Shown here: positions 11,437 to 19,304 of the stretch, in pieces
Layout of the letters: every line of letters begins with the position of its first letter
Numbering within the stretch: position 1 is the first letter of the stretch
Assembly: GCF_016756775.1 (NCBI RefSeq)
Contig: NZ_JAERMU010000029.1
Coordinates: 1-36,011 of the forward strand
Reading direction: 5' to 3'
Length of the DNA stretch: 36,011 nt
From: Dryocola clanedunensis subsp. sulfonylureivorans
Lineage (GTDB): Bacteria > Pseudomonadota > Gammaproteobacteria > Enterobacterales > Enterobacteriaceae
Made by a program: the position numbers and the translations under genes
Notes under the pieces: model-generated
The model's database searches: none
What the model was told of the DNA's origin: nothing
The model's input: the letters and a program-made list of their open reading frames with translations, nothing else

Positions 11437-11457
11437 GCAACCACTGCTGACGTTTGC

Positions 11458-11492
11458 CCGCCTTCACAGCCGTTAGCCGGCAGAGAAGGCGG
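11458..11492. terminator. Bidirectional hairpin between two convergent genes
   Basis: ccgccttc (11458-11465) pairs with gaaggcgg (11485-11492), with a further small stem inside. It lies between the convergent lipoprotein gene and the 176-residue gene. No strong T-run is present on either side. Confidence 0.45.
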
Positions 11493-11505
11493 CAACCCCT
11501 TATAT

Positions 11506-12036
11506 TTAGTGAATGCCCGGCACGGCCTCGCCGTCCAGCATCGCCAGCCCGTCGGAAGTACGGATAAAGCGCGGCGTTTTCAAATCCTCTGCCAGCATAG
11601 CCAGCAGTTCGCCCAACAACCCGATGATGTATTCCCGCTGGTCTGCCGGAGCCTGCTGGTTCAGCAGCACCATCGTTAATGCGCAGCAGTATTCACGGAC
11701 GGTCTCTGAATCTGTGGTCAGCGGGCTGCGGTACTCTTCTGTATCGCCAGCTTCAATGGTCAGCAGCTCAATAAGATGTTCCGGCAGCGGTGCTTTTAAA
11801 ACTGCCTTCAGCATATTTAGCCCGGCGAGCAGACGCCCGCACAGCGCTAAACATTCAGCGTGATTATTGGTTTCAGTTAATTCATCAGCATAGATCTGGC
11901 ATATCGCCAGCACCTGGAATAAATCGTGCTCCGCGCCAAGCGGTAATTTCAGTAAGGCTGTGAGATCCTCCGCAAAAGCAGAATGATTATCGGTGATTTC
12001 AGGGCGAGCGAGTGTGGTACTATTCTTAATAGCCAT
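11506..12036 (-). CDS. Unknown acidic 176-residue protein (intact copy)
   Basis: The open frame extends up to 12162, but the start MAIKNSTTLARPEI at 12036 is preferred: AGAAGGT lies 6-7 bases upstream, and a second, truncated copy has the same ATG. The product is soluble, helical and rich in Leu and Glu (for example AEDLTALLKLPLGAEHDLF, then LLGELLAMLAEDL), with no signal peptide or catalytic motif that I recognise. Its 5' leader of about 150 bases is repeated almost unchanged at 13863-14021. Orientation is opposite to the hcp genes around it. It could be phage-derived or a regulator of the island; function unknown. Confidence 0.7.
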   Translation of the reverse strand: MAIKNSTTLARPEITDNHSAFAEDLTALLKLPLGAEHDLFQVLAICQIYADELTETNNHAECLALCGRLLAGLNMLKAVLKAPLPEHLIELLTIEAGDTEEYRSPLTTDSETVREYCCALTMVLLNQQAPADQREYIIGLLGELLAMLAEDLKTPRFIRTSDGLAMLDGEAVPGIH

Positions 12037-12193
12037 GGTGTTACCTTCTATAACATTGTGGTCAGCCCTCGTCTGGTGTTCCACCACCATTCGGGGGCGC
12101 TTCTTTTGCAATGCTTTATTGCCTGCGCTACTACTCTCCTCTAAAAACACTGGATGGGTCAACAGGTAAACTGGTGTTAATTATTGGAAACCT
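11907..12193 (-). repeat. Duplicated segment, copy A (gene start plus leader)
   Basis: About 287 bases that recur in the same orientation at 13733-14021. By eye, the leader part (12037-12193) is roughly 93% alike between copies, whereas the coding part (11907-12036) is roughly 84% alike. Both copies keep the small ggtgttccaccacc inverted repeat and the gaggagag purine stretch. Confidence 0.85.
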
Positions 12194-12339
12194 TAAAAAT
12201 TCGGCTTTCGCCTCAGAAATATGCAAACTGTGATAAAAATTGCAGAAAAACACCACTAATCTATTTATGGTGACAATTATTTCCTCTCATTTCTATTGGC
12301 GTTAATAGTAATAGTACAGGGCTAAAATAGGGTTAACTG

Positions 12340-12786
12340 ATGGATACAGTAGAACAACTTAACGGAACCTATTTCTATGACGGGTCGTCCAACCTGAGTG
12401 CCGGTGAACTCTTCTTCTGGATTATGATTGACGAAACCTTAGACCATTTTGGCGTCACAGATATTGCAGCAGTGACAGGGATATATCTGGGATCTAACAG
12501 TCTCACAGTAGCAGGAAAACTTGCGGGAGCTACTCCAGGAACCTCGGTAGCCTCTGTCTACTCAAGAAGGCTATTCCGGGGACGAATGATGCCCGTAAGA
12601 TTACCAACATGGATCGGCTATCCTCCACATGCTAAAAAGATCATGATGCAGAAACTCGGCACTTTTGTGGGTCGAAGCATACCTTTGGTTGGATGGGTGA
12701 TTTTAGCTGCTGATGTGTCAATTATCTCCTTTAAAGCAGTCAGTAAATACAACATCATAGCTAGCCCTTCCGATAGGCTTTGGTAG
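12340..12786 (+). CDS. STM2901-like family protein, putative membrane-active T6SS cargo
   Basis: A 148-residue protein opening MDTVEQLNGTYFYDGSS and resembling, from memory, the Salmonella STM2901 family often found beside DUF1493 and hcp genes. Features are a hydrophobic LFFWIMI near 24-30, a glycine-rich middle (IYLGSNSLTVAGKLAGATPG), a basic stretch (76-100) and a hydrophobic helix at 114-131 (IPLVGWVILAADVSIISF) near the C-terminus. No signal peptide is present. Such a hydrophobic segment would suit insertion into a target membrane, but no activity is established. AGGG precedes the ATG. It is first of three closely spaced genes (7-base gap to the next). Confidence 0.7.
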   Translation: MDTVEQLNGTYFYDGSSNLSAGELFFWIMIDETLDHFGVTDIAAVTGIYLGSNSLTVAGKLAGATPGTSVASVYSRRLFRGRMMPVRLPTWIGYPPHAKKIMMQKLGTFVGRSIPLVGWVILAADVSIISFKAVSKYNIIASPSDRLW

Positions 12787-12793
12787 GTATTTA

Positions 12794-13147
12794 ATGAGCA
12801 ATTCAGACAACATAGAACAGCAGGTCATGGACTGGTATAACGAAAACTGGAATGGGCGTGTTCTCCCTTTTTTCAGGAAGCCTGTTTTGACACTGGAAAC
12901 CAGTCTATCCACTGGTAAATACCCCTGGGCTGATGAAGATGCAATAGATATTATCGATCAATATTTTTCGCATTTCGAAGTCGAAAGAAGAGATTTTGCA
13001 TTCAGAAAATACTGGCCTAATGAAGAAACTTTAATACCGCTGAACTGCTTACGCTCGAAAGAAAGTAAATGGACATGGAAAGAACCCGAACCACTCACCC
13101 TGAAAATGCTCGTAGAATCAGCTAAGGCTGGCTATTGGCTTTATTAA
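12794..13147 (+). CDS. DUF1493 family protein
   Basis: This 117-residue protein has the DUF1493 layout: an N-terminal helix with DWYNENW, the PVLTLETSL segment, a DEDAIDIIDQYFSHFEVE stretch similar to acyl-carrier-protein-like folds, and the C-terminal hallmark PLTLKMLVESAKAGYWLY. Function of the family is not known; it commonly neighbours STM2901-like genes. Start ATG 12794 follows TAGGT, 7 bases after the upstream stop, and hcp begins 17 bases later, so the three genes are probably one transcript. It could be an adaptor or immunity protein for the STM2901-like product; this is inference. Confidence 0.8.
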   Translation: MSNSDNIEQQVMDWYNENWNGRVLPFFRKPVLTLETSLSTGKYPWADEDAIDIIDQYFSHFEVERRDFAFRKYWPNEETLIPLNCLRSKESKWTWKEPEPLTLKMLVESAKAGYWLY

Positions 13148-13164
13148 TAAAAGGATTTTATTAC

Positions 13165-13650
13165 ATGGCAATCCCTTCTCACTTATGGCTTAAAGACGAT
13201 GGCGGTGCTCTGATTAAAGGTTCATCCGATGTGATGGATCGTGAAGGCAGCATCGAAGTTATCGGTTTCGGTCATGGCTTACATATTCCTACCGATAATA
13301 ATACAGGTAAAATCACCGGAACACGCATTCATGCACCGATGATTATTGAGAAAGAGTTCGACAGCTCAACACCTTATTTATATAAAGCAGTGGCTACGGG
13401 GCAATCTCTTAAAAGCGCCGAGATTAAGTGGTATAAAATCAATGATGCTGGCCAGGAGGTTGAGTATTTTAATATGCTGCTTGAGGGGGTAAAAGTCGTT
13501 GCCGTTACGCCTATTATGTACAACACCAAAACCGTAGAAAAATGTAATCACATGGAGCGTATAGAGCTGAGATACGAAAGGATTACCTGGAAGTATGTAG
13601 ACGGCAATATTCAGTACACCGACGCATGGAATGAAACAGCGACGGCTTAA
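13165..13650 (+). CDS. hcp: Hcp family type VI secretion tube protein (orphan)
   Basis: A 161-residue Hcp (TssD). It starts MAIPSHLWLKDDGGALIKGS and keeps DREGSIEVIGFGHGLHIPTD, TGTRIHAPMIIEKEFDSSTPYLYKAV, SAEIKWYKINDAGQEVEYF and ITWKYVDG, the full Hcp fold. Hexameric rings of Hcp stack to form the T6SS inner tube and can carry effectors. The frame extends 10 codons upstream, but ATG 13165 aligns with the family and has AAGGA 10 bases before it. It ends WNETATA with no toxin extension. No sheath, baseplate, ClpV or membrane-complex genes are in the window, so it must work with machinery encoded elsewhere. Confidence 0.93.
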   Translation: MAIPSHLWLKDDGGALIKGSSDVMDREGSIEVIGFGHGLHIPTDNNTGKITGTRIHAPMIIEKEFDSSTPYLYKAVATGQSLKSAEIKWYKINDAGQEVEYFNMLLEGVKVVAVTPIMYNTKTVEKCNHMERIELRYERITWKYVDGNIQYTDAWNETATA

Positions 13651-13653
13651 GAT

Positions 13654-13674
13654 CCAGGGGCAAAATGCCCCTGG
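13654..13674 (+). terminator. Hairpin after hcp
   Basis: A perfect 9-bp stem, ccaggggca (13654-13662) and tgcccctgg (13666-13674), with an aaa loop, sits four bases after the hcp stop. Only a short T-run follows, so it may act mainly as a 3'-end stabiliser. Confidence 0.6.
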
Positions 13675-13682
13675 CCTCACTT

Positions 13683-13862
13683 TCAATTGAAATACCAGCC
13701 CCCAGCGCAATAAAAGGTGCCCCCCCAAAAAACCAGCGCCTGGAATAAATAATGTTCTGTGCCAAGCGGTAATTTCAGTAAGGCTCTGAGATTCTGCGCA
13801 ATTATGGATTGATCGGCGGTGATTTCAGGGCGAGCGAGTGTGGTACTATTATTAATAGCCAT
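13683..13862 (-). pseudogene. Truncated second copy of the 176-residue unknown gene
   Basis: From ATG 13862 the product starts MAINNSTTLARPEI and tracks the intact gene at 11506-12036 for 43 residues (to LFQAL), then runs into unrelated sequence and stops after 59 residues. The break falls at a sequence resembling the pepT terminator. The start codon and leader are preserved, so a short peptide might still be made. Confidence 0.75.
13695..13740 (-). repeat. Degenerate copy of the pepT terminator region
   Basis: The order ccagccc, cgcaa, an A-run, aggtgcc, cccaaaa and ccagc(g/a)cc is shared with 16610-16654, the terminator behind pepT. Alignment needs several small gaps. It sits exactly where the truncated gene copy breaks off. 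Confidence 0.45.
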
Positions 13863-14021
13863 GGTGTTAGCCTCTATAACATTGTGGTTAGCCCTCGCAT
13901 GGTGTTCCACCACCATTCGGGGGCGATTCTTTTTTGCAATGCTTTATTGCCTGCCCTACTGCTCTCCTCTAAAAACACTGGATGGGTCAACAGGTAAACT
14001 GCTGTTAATTATTGGAAACCT
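13733..14021 (-). repeat. Duplicated segment, copy B (truncated gene plus leader)
   Basis: Second copy of the segment at 11907-12193, same orientation, about 1.8 kb away. The leader is nearly intact up to ttattggaaacct; homology stops abruptly at 14021. The next 170 bases (to 14195) hold nothing I can identify. Confidence 0.85.
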
Positions 14022-14195
14022 GAATTTTACGGCGGGGATCGCAATATAAAATGAAAATCGACTTTTCGTTGCAGGATAGTAAATACTATTTCTTTTAAAT
14101 AGTCGCCTCTGATATTGATAAAAATTAAACCAGCAAGCCGGGAATTAGAAAATATGAACAATGGAAAAAGGATGACAACAATATAATATTCTGGC

Positions 14196-14675
14196 TCAAC
14201 CCGACCATGGGACAGGTTCACCAATATAGGTATGTGTACAGCAGCGGCACGTCACATTAATGTCCTTGCTCGTGATCGAAGGGTTTACCAGTTGCAGAAT
14301 TCCATTCCCATCAACAAACAGCCCCGGATAAAAACTGCTTTCGCCAATACAGACTAAATCCCTTTGCTGATGCTCATGCAACGCGACCAACCAGAATACA
14401 GGCTCGGTGGTATCAAGACGTCCACATACTTCGCTGAATATTTCATCCCACGGTTTGCCAATCTGTTTGATCAGAAAGTAAAACAATGGAGTGTAGTCCC
14501 GGCCTCGCTTCTGCCCACCATGCATTGTCTCGCGCTTTGGCAGTAGCTCATCTCCGACTTTTTTACGATTGCGTTCCCAGCAATACTCAGCACCTGGATT
14601 ATTGGAATGATGCCGCGTAGTCGTGTTGACGCTATGATACAGTTTACGTGACTTGTTCAGTTGATGAGTGCGCAT
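14196..14675 (-). CDS. Unknown protein with His-rich N-terminus and CxCC tail
   Basis: This 159-residue product is basic and His-rich at the N-terminus (MRTHQLNKSRKLYHS, then RHHSNN), has a central segment YTPLFYFLIKQIGKPWDEIFSE and EPVFWLVALHE, and ends with a cluster Cys143-x-Cys145-Cys146-x-His148 that could bind zinc. There is no signal peptide or transmembrane helix. The start ATG 14675 lies inside the end of the upstream gene (19-base overlap), so the pair is translationally coupled. I do not recognise a named family; the architecture looks complete and not like a fragment. The surrounding island suggests polymorphic-toxin, secretion or defence roles, none demonstrated. Confidence 0.72.
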   Translation of the reverse strand: MRTHQLNKSRKLYHSVNTTTRHHSNNPGAEYCWERNRKKVGDELLPKRETMHGGQKRGRDYTPLFYFLIKQIGKPWDEIFSEVCGRLDTTEPVFWLVALHEHQQRDLVCIGESSFYPGLFVDGNGILQLVNPSITSKDINVTCRCCTHTYIGEPVPWSG

Positions 14676-14860
14676 AGCTCGATCTCCTGCATCCTTTCCT
14701 TTGTGAGTCGGTAAACACTCCCGGAGCCAGACTCGACAGTTATGTCTGGATAAACAATGGTATGTCTAAAAACGGTCTCATTCTGCTGAAATACCTCCCC
14801 ACTGGCAACTACTAAAAAGTCAGTCTCTGGCGCCAGGCAAACGGACAGATGGGAGGCCAT
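14657..14860 (-). CDS. Small unknown protein, partner of the CxCC protein
   Basis: A 67-residue protein (MASHLSVCLAPETDFLVVAS to ERMQEIELCALIN), mostly beta-like in its first half (FRHTIVYPDITVESGSGSVYRL) and helical at the end. No ribosome site is obvious before ATG 14860, so the true start could differ. Its stop overlaps the next gene's start by 19 bases, which argues that the two proteins act together. No family is recognised. GC is lower than core genes but higher than the neighbouring HEPN-like gene. Confidence 0.6.
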   Translation of the reverse strand: MASHLSVCLAPETDFLVVASGEVFQQNETVFRHTIVYPDITVESGSGSVYRLTKERMQEIELCALIN

Positions 14861-15019
14861 AATGTTTGTTTAGAGCGAAGTGCGGAAGTTCAATTCTTTG
14901 AGTTGCTGCTTAGGACATGGTTTTATTTCTATGTGATATCCCTAACATAAGCGCTGTTGAATAACAGCATTATTGAAATAACTTACATAACAGCCGATTT
15001 TGATATTAAACGTATTTTG

Positions 15020-15045
15020 AAAGCCGATTGATACCGGCTTTTTTA
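15020..15045. terminator. Terminator-like hairpin between two reverse-strand genes
   Basis: aaagccg (15020-15026) and cggcttt (15035-15041) form a short stem followed by a T-run on the forward strand. On the reverse strand it lies about 30 bases after the HEPN-like gene and could end its transcript, although the T-run there is shorter. Confidence 0.5.
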
Positions 15046-15076
15046 AATATCTCACAATGTTCTATTGAAGTTTAAA

Positions 15077-16087
15077 TCAATATATAATCGTTTTAAAAGC
15101 ACCCGTACAAACGTTTTTAGACACCATTTCTTCTTGTTCTTTTGTTAGTTTTATTTTTCCAGTATAGATACCCATCGCCTCCATTTCTCCAAATGTAATT
15201 TGATTGTTTGTAAAACAATCCTGACCAGAAAGTTTAATTTGAAGAAATATGAGGCACTCTTTGATCGCTTTAGTGTAATCATCTGCCATTGTTGCATTGA
15301 TTTTCTGCTCAGAAAAAGAATGCACTAATGAATTTCTAGTTTCTAGTCCTTTTTGGATGGTATTTAAGTTGGGGGCTTTCTCGCCAATATAATATTCTAA
15401 TAGTGAACCATACATTTTTTTTATGTTGGGTGAGGGCATTTCATTCATAAGCATCTCGAAAGATGGAAATTTTCTAACGAAAAACTCTTTTATACCTAGT
15501 TCTGCAGCAACCGTTATCTCTATCCACCTTTGTCGTAAGTTTTGCTGATGAAGACTATTTCGCAATATACTGAAGGCTAGAAGAGGCTTTTGGGATTCGT
15601 CTGTTATATATGAGCTAATCCCTTGGACGAAATTATCATTGAAGATAAAGCTCAAGTCTAAAATTGCAGACATATTTAAATCTGGATAAAGTCTATATTC
15701 CACGTCGTTTGAAATAAAGATATCTACAATATCCACAAAAACTGTTTTTTCAATCTTACTATTTAAACAAAAGCTTACCCCCTCATTGAGTTTATCAATT
15801 ATTTTTCTATTTTCTTTTAAAAGGTTTGAGATTATAATTCGATCTTCACCCAGGATTTCAGCATACTTTTCCCTAGCTTCTGTGAATGGGGTATTTAAAC
15901 TGCTGTTGGATGTTTTTATTTTTTCCACTAAAGCTTCAGTTAACGCGCTTTCGAAAACCACCTCAACATATTCTTTCTTAAAATAAACCTCGAACACTTT
16001 ATCGTTTGAATTTATTGTGAAGTTATGCTGATTGGATATGGATGCATTTAATTCCTTGTTATAATTTGCTCTGGAAATTATTTTCAT
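15077..16087 (-). CDS. AT-rich gene for a HEPN-motif protein, possible defence RNase
   Basis: The 336-residue product is strikingly AT-rich in codon use (many Lys, Asn, Ile) compared with its neighbours, pointing to recent transfer. The C-terminal third is helical and contains ETRNSLVHSFSE; Arg251-Asn252-x-x-x-His256 fits the RxxxxH motif of HEPN nucleases, placed between predicted helices (KKMYGSLLEYYIGE before, DDYTKAIKECLIFLQIKL after) as in Apea-like HEPN domains. The N-terminal two thirds (1-185) is not recognised. HEPN proteins often cleave RNA in phage defence, alone or with a partner; none is adjacent. AAGGA lies 10 bases before ATG 16087. The coding call is firm, the HEPN call moderate and the defence role inferred. 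Confidence 0.75.
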   Translation of the reverse strand: MKIISRANYNKELNASISNQHNFTINSNDKVFEVYFKKEYVEVVFESALTEALVEKIKTSNSSLNTPFTEAREKYAEILGEDRIIISNLLKENRKIIDKLNEGVSFCLNSKIEKTVFVDIVDIFISNDVEYRLYPDLNMSAILDLSFIFNDNFVQGISSYITDESQKPLLAFSILRNSLHQQNLRQRWIEITVAAELGIKEFFVRKFPSFEMLMNEMPSPNIKKMYGSLLEYYIGEKAPNLNTIQKGLETRNSLVHSFSEQKINATMADDYTKAIKECLIFLQIKLSGQDCFTNNQITFGEMEAMGIYTGKIKLTKEQEEMVSKNVCTGAFKTIIY

Positions 16088-16621
16088 AATACATTGTCCT
16101 TGAATATTTATATATTGAGTTTTTTAATGAAAGGCTCAGTAAAAACAATGTTTAGTTTTCATTTTTCCTCATACCTCCGATGTCAACGATAAGGCAATTT
16201 TAATATAATTGACACCTTACAAAATACTAGCACGGAATAGTTGATTACATTAAGGGAACTCAGCCGGATTGTGCGCTCGGATCATCTCCAAATCAAATCA
16301 CTATCCGAACTTAGCGATACCGATCATAGCACCAATACCCGCGACGAACGACGCCTAATGCAGAAAGCTACCCCTAATACCTATGATAAAAATTTTATCC
16401 ACACACTGACTGCCATGCTGATGCCTCATCGGCGTGAGACAGTAAGTGATTTCGGCAGAACCCTCTTCTTTGTCCGTTCATTCGTTGGGCACTGGATTAA
16501 CAGGTTTGATCTTACCCACCATTATTTCTAACGCGGCTAAGTGAGCAAACTCTCAACTAGAGGTGACTCTGACCAGCTCCCCTTGAACAACGTCTGCTTT
16601 TGGCGCAAACCAGCCCAACGC
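16088..16621. other. Non-coding remnant DNA between HEPN-like gene and pepT
   Basis: About 530 bases with AT-rich sequence near the HEPN gene shifting to mixed composition towards pepT. The only frame of note (16241-16531, forward, 96 codons) begins with TTG, lacks a ribosome site and resembles nothing I know. This looks like decayed accessory DNA, and the promoter of the HEPN-like gene should lie at its left end. Confidence 0.5.
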
Positions 16622-16658
16622 AAAAAAAAAGGTGCCGACCCAAAAGCCAGCACCTTTT
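16622..16658 (-). terminator. Rho-independent terminator of pepT
   Basis: aaaaggtgc (16627-16635) pairs with gcacctttt (16650-16658). On the reverse strand the stem is followed by a run of nine Ts. It begins five bases after the pepT stop and is a strong intrinsic terminator. Confidence 0.88.
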
Positions 16659-16663
16659 AACTA

Positions 16664-17890
16664 TTAGCTCTGTTTAGCCGTCAGCTCAGCAATCCGCACA
16701 ATCACCGCTACCGCCTTTTCCATTCCTTCCAGCGTGACGAACTCGTGCTTGCCGTGGTAGTTATAGCCGCCGGTGAACAGATTCGGGCACGGCAGGCCTT
16801 TGAACGACAGCTGTGCGCCATCGGTGCCGCCGCGGATTGGCTTCATCACCGGCTCTATGTTGCAGTCCTGCATTGCCTGGCGGGCGACGTCGACAATATA
16901 CGGGTGCTCTGCCACCTTCTCGCGCATGTTGTAGTAGCTGTCTTCGATGATCAGCTCTATATAGCAGTCCGGGTGCAGGCCTTTGCCAACCTTTTTGGCG
17001 ATGTCCATCATTCGGCGTTTGCGCGCTTCGAACTGCTCGCGGTCGAAGTCACGGATGATGTAGTGCATTTCGGCTTTATCCACCGTGCCTTTAATGCCGT
17101 GCAGGTGATAGAACCCTTCGTGACCTTCCGTGCATTCCGGGCTTTCGTCGGCGGGGACTTCCGCGTGGATGCGGGCGGCAAGCGACAGCGCGTTAACCAT
17201 CACCCCTTTTGCCGTGCCGGGGTGAACGTTGTTGCCCACGATTTTGATGGTGACAGAAGCCGCGTTGAAGTTTTCGCATTCCAGCTCCCCCACTCCGCCG
17301 CCGTCCACGGTGTAGGCCCAGCGGGCGTCGAACGCCTCGACGTCGAAGAATTTTGCGCCTTTGCCGACTTCTTCATCCGGCGTGAAGGCCACGCGGATAT
17401 CGCCGTGCGGGATATTTTTTTCTTTTAACACCGCCAGCGCGGTCATGATTTCCGCCACGCCCGCTTTGTCATCCGCGCCCAGCAGCGTTTTGCCGTCGGT
17501 GGTGATCAGCGTCTGGCCCAGCAGCTGGTGCAGCACCGGGAACATCACCGGCGACAGCACTTCGTCGCCGATCCCCAGCGCAATATCCCCGCCGCGATAG
17601 TTTTCGACAATCTGCGGATTGACGTTTTTGCCGGTGAAGTCAGGCGCGGTATCGACATGTGAAATAAAGCCGATGGCCGGGACGGGCTTGTCCACATTCG
17701 AGGGCAGCGTGCCCATCACGGTGCCGTGCTCCCCCAGTGAAACATTCACCAGGCCCATAGCTTCCAGCTGCTCTTTAAGTAGCCTTAACAGCTTCCACTG
17801 CCCTTCAGTGCTGGGCACCTGCTTAACGCCGGGCTTTGACTGCGTATCCAGAGAGACGTAATGCAAAAAACGCTCTAATAATTTATCCAT
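16664..17890 (-). CDS. pepT: Peptidase T (tripeptide aminopeptidase)
   Basis: The 408 residues match E. coli PepT. It removes the N-terminal residue from tripeptides in the cytoplasm and belongs to the M20 dinuclear zinc peptidases. Zinc ligands and catalytic residues are visible: His78 and Asp80 (SHVDTAPD), Asp140 (LGADDKAG), Glu173 and Glu174 (TPDEEVGKG), Asp196 (TVDGGG), and a late His in YNYHGKHEF. In E. coli the gene is induced anaerobically by FNR, but I see no convincing FNR site here. It is divergent from potA, as in E. coli. Confidence 0.97.
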   Translation of the reverse strand: MDKLLERFLHYVSLDTQSKPGVKQVPSTEGQWKLLRLLKEQLEAMGLVNVSLGEHGTVMGTLPSNVDKPVPAIGFISHVDTAPDFTGKNVNPQIVENYRGGDIALGIGDEVLSPVMFPVLHQLLGQTLITTDGKTLLGADDKAGVAEIMTALAVLKEKNIPHGDIRVAFTPDEEVGKGAKFFDVEAFDARWAYTVDGGGVGELECENFNAASVTIKIVGNNVHPGTAKGVMVNALSLAARIHAEVPADESPECTEGHEGFYHLHGIKGTVDKAEMHYIIRDFDREQFEARKRRMMDIAKKVGKGLHPDCYIELIIEDSYYNMREKVAEHPYIVDVARQAMQDCNIEPVMKPIRGGTDGAQLSFKGLPCPNLFTGGYNYHGKHEFVTLEGMEKAVAVIVRIAELTAKQS

Positions 17891-18167
17891 TTGGCTACCC
17901 TCGTATTTAGTACCGTTATTATCAATATGCCGTCGGGGTAAATATTGTTTCAGGTCACTGTTAGCCCGTTACGTCTAAAATTAGTCCTAATCTGGTGCCC
18001 TGACGATAAACTTAGTCGAAACAGGCGATTGAACTGGCTGCGGGGGCCTTACAGGGATTGGCGATTTTCGGACTTTGCCGTAGAATGCCAGCCCTTATCG
18101 AAATGTGCCAAACCTCAAGGTGGTTACTCACAAACCCCGCATCGCGGCTTTATCCGGTGCGTTATTT

Positions 18168-19304
18168 ATGGGACAGCGTAAAAAATTGAATAAACAGCAA
18201 TGTTCGCTCTCTCCGCTGGTTGAACTGGCGGGAGTTGGTAAGAGCTTTGATGGTAAATCCGTAATTTCTGATTTCTCTCTCACCATCAACAATGGTGAAT
18301 TCCTGACGCTGCTTGGCCCTTCCGGCTGCGGCAAAACCACCGTATTACGCCTGATAGCCGGGCTGGAAAATGTCGATACCGGCACGATTTCCCTCGAGTC
18401 GCAGGACATTACCCAGGTCCCCGCCGAGCACCGTCACGTCAACACCGTCTTCCAGAGCTACGCCCTGTTTCCGCATATGACCGTGTACGAAAACGTCGCC
18501 TTCGGTCTGAAAATGCAGAAAACGCCCGCGGCTGAGATCCAGCCCCGCGTGCTCGAGGCTCTGAAAATGGTGCAGCTTGATGATTACGCCCAGCGTAAAC
18601 CGCACCAGCTCTCCGGCGGCCAGCAGCAGCGCGTTGCCATCGCCCGCGCCGTGGTGAACAAGCCCCGCCTGCTGCTGCTTGATGAATCTCTTTCCGCCCT
18701 CGATTACAAACTGCGTAAGCAGATGCAGAACGAGCTGAAAGCCCTGCAGCGCAAGCTCGGCATCACCTTCGTGTTCGTTACCCACGATCAGGAAGAGGCG
18801 CTGACCATGTCAGACCGCATCGTGGTGATGCGCGACGGGCGAATAGTGCAGGACGGCACGCCTCGTGAAATCTACGAAGAGCCTAAAAACCTGTTTGTGG
18901 CGAGCTTCATCGGCGAGATCAATATTTTCACCGCCACCGTCATCGAACGCATTGACGAGCAGCGGGTGCGCGCGAGCGTAGAGGGCCGCGAGTGTAATAT
19001 CTTCGCTACCCTGCCGGTTACGCCGGGGCAGACGCTGAACGTGCTGCTGCGCCCGGAGGATCTGCGCGTTGAGGAGATCAATGATTCGAGCGAGGTCGAC
19101 GGCCTGATTGGCTACGTGCGGGAGCGCAACTATAAAGGGATGACGCTGGAGTCCAGCGTTGAGCTGGAAAACGGCAAGATGGTGATGGTGAGCGAGTTCT
19201 TTAACGAAGACGATCCGGACTTCGACCACTCGCTGGACCAGAAGATGGCCGTCACCTGGGTTGAGAGCTGGGAGGTTGTGCTGGCAGATGAAGCGCTCGC
19301 GTAA
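18168..19304 (+). CDS. potA: Spermidine/putrescine ABC transporter ATPase PotA
   Basis: A 378-residue ATPase with Walker [10 protein letters not shown] (50-58), Q-loop [10 protein letters not shown], signature LSGGQQQR, Walker [14 protein letters not shown]-loop VTHDQEEAL, and a C-terminal TOBE regulatory domain ([11 protein letters not shown]). The frame extends to 18105, but ATG 18168 ([10 protein letters not shown]) matches the E. coli start and length. It energises polyamine uptake by PotB and PotC with the binding protein PotD. The C-terminal domain mediates spermidine inhibition in E. coli. potB starts inside its last codons. The 277-base gap to pepT should carry both divergent promoters; no strong pair stood out. 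Confidence 0.97.
   Translation: MGQRKKLNKQQCSLSPLVELAGVGKSFDGKSVISDFSLTINNGEFLTLLGPSGCGKTTVLRLIAGLENVDTGTISLESQDITQVPAEHRHVNTVFQSYALFPHMTVYENVAFGLKMQKTPAAEIQPRVLEALKMVQLDDYAQRKPHQLSGGQQQRVAIARAVVNKPRLLLLDESLSALDYKLRKQMQNELKALQRKLGITFVFVTHDQEEALTMSDRIVVMRDGRIVQDGTPREIYEEPKNLFVASFIGEINIFTATVIERIDEQRVRASVEGRECNIFATLPVTPGQTLNVLLRPEDLRVEEINDSSEVDGLIGYVRERNYKGMTLESSVELENGKMVMVSEFFNEDDPDFDHSLDQKMAVTWVESWEVVLADEALA

Noticed and set aside
12037-12162. Longer N-terminus for the 176-residue protein
   Set aside because: The extension lies in the conserved leader, and the internal ATG has a good ribosome site, as in the second copy. It is kept only as a note on the leader.
13135-13164. N-terminal extension of hcp
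   Set aside because: The extra ten codons overlap the end of the DUF1493 gene, while ATG 13165 aligns with the Hcp family and has AAGGA upstream.
16241-16531. Forward 96-codon frame near pepT
   Set aside because: It begins with TTG, has no ribosome site, resembles no known protein and lies in decayed-looking DNA, so it is not listed as a gene.
17891-18167. FNR site for pepT
   Set aside because: Only one half-site (ATCAA) is seen around 17916; the other half does not match, so no FNR box is claimed.
18105-18167. Longer start of potA
   Set aside because: The E. coli protein starts at the equivalent of ATG 18168 and the total length then matches exactly; the extra residues have no family match.
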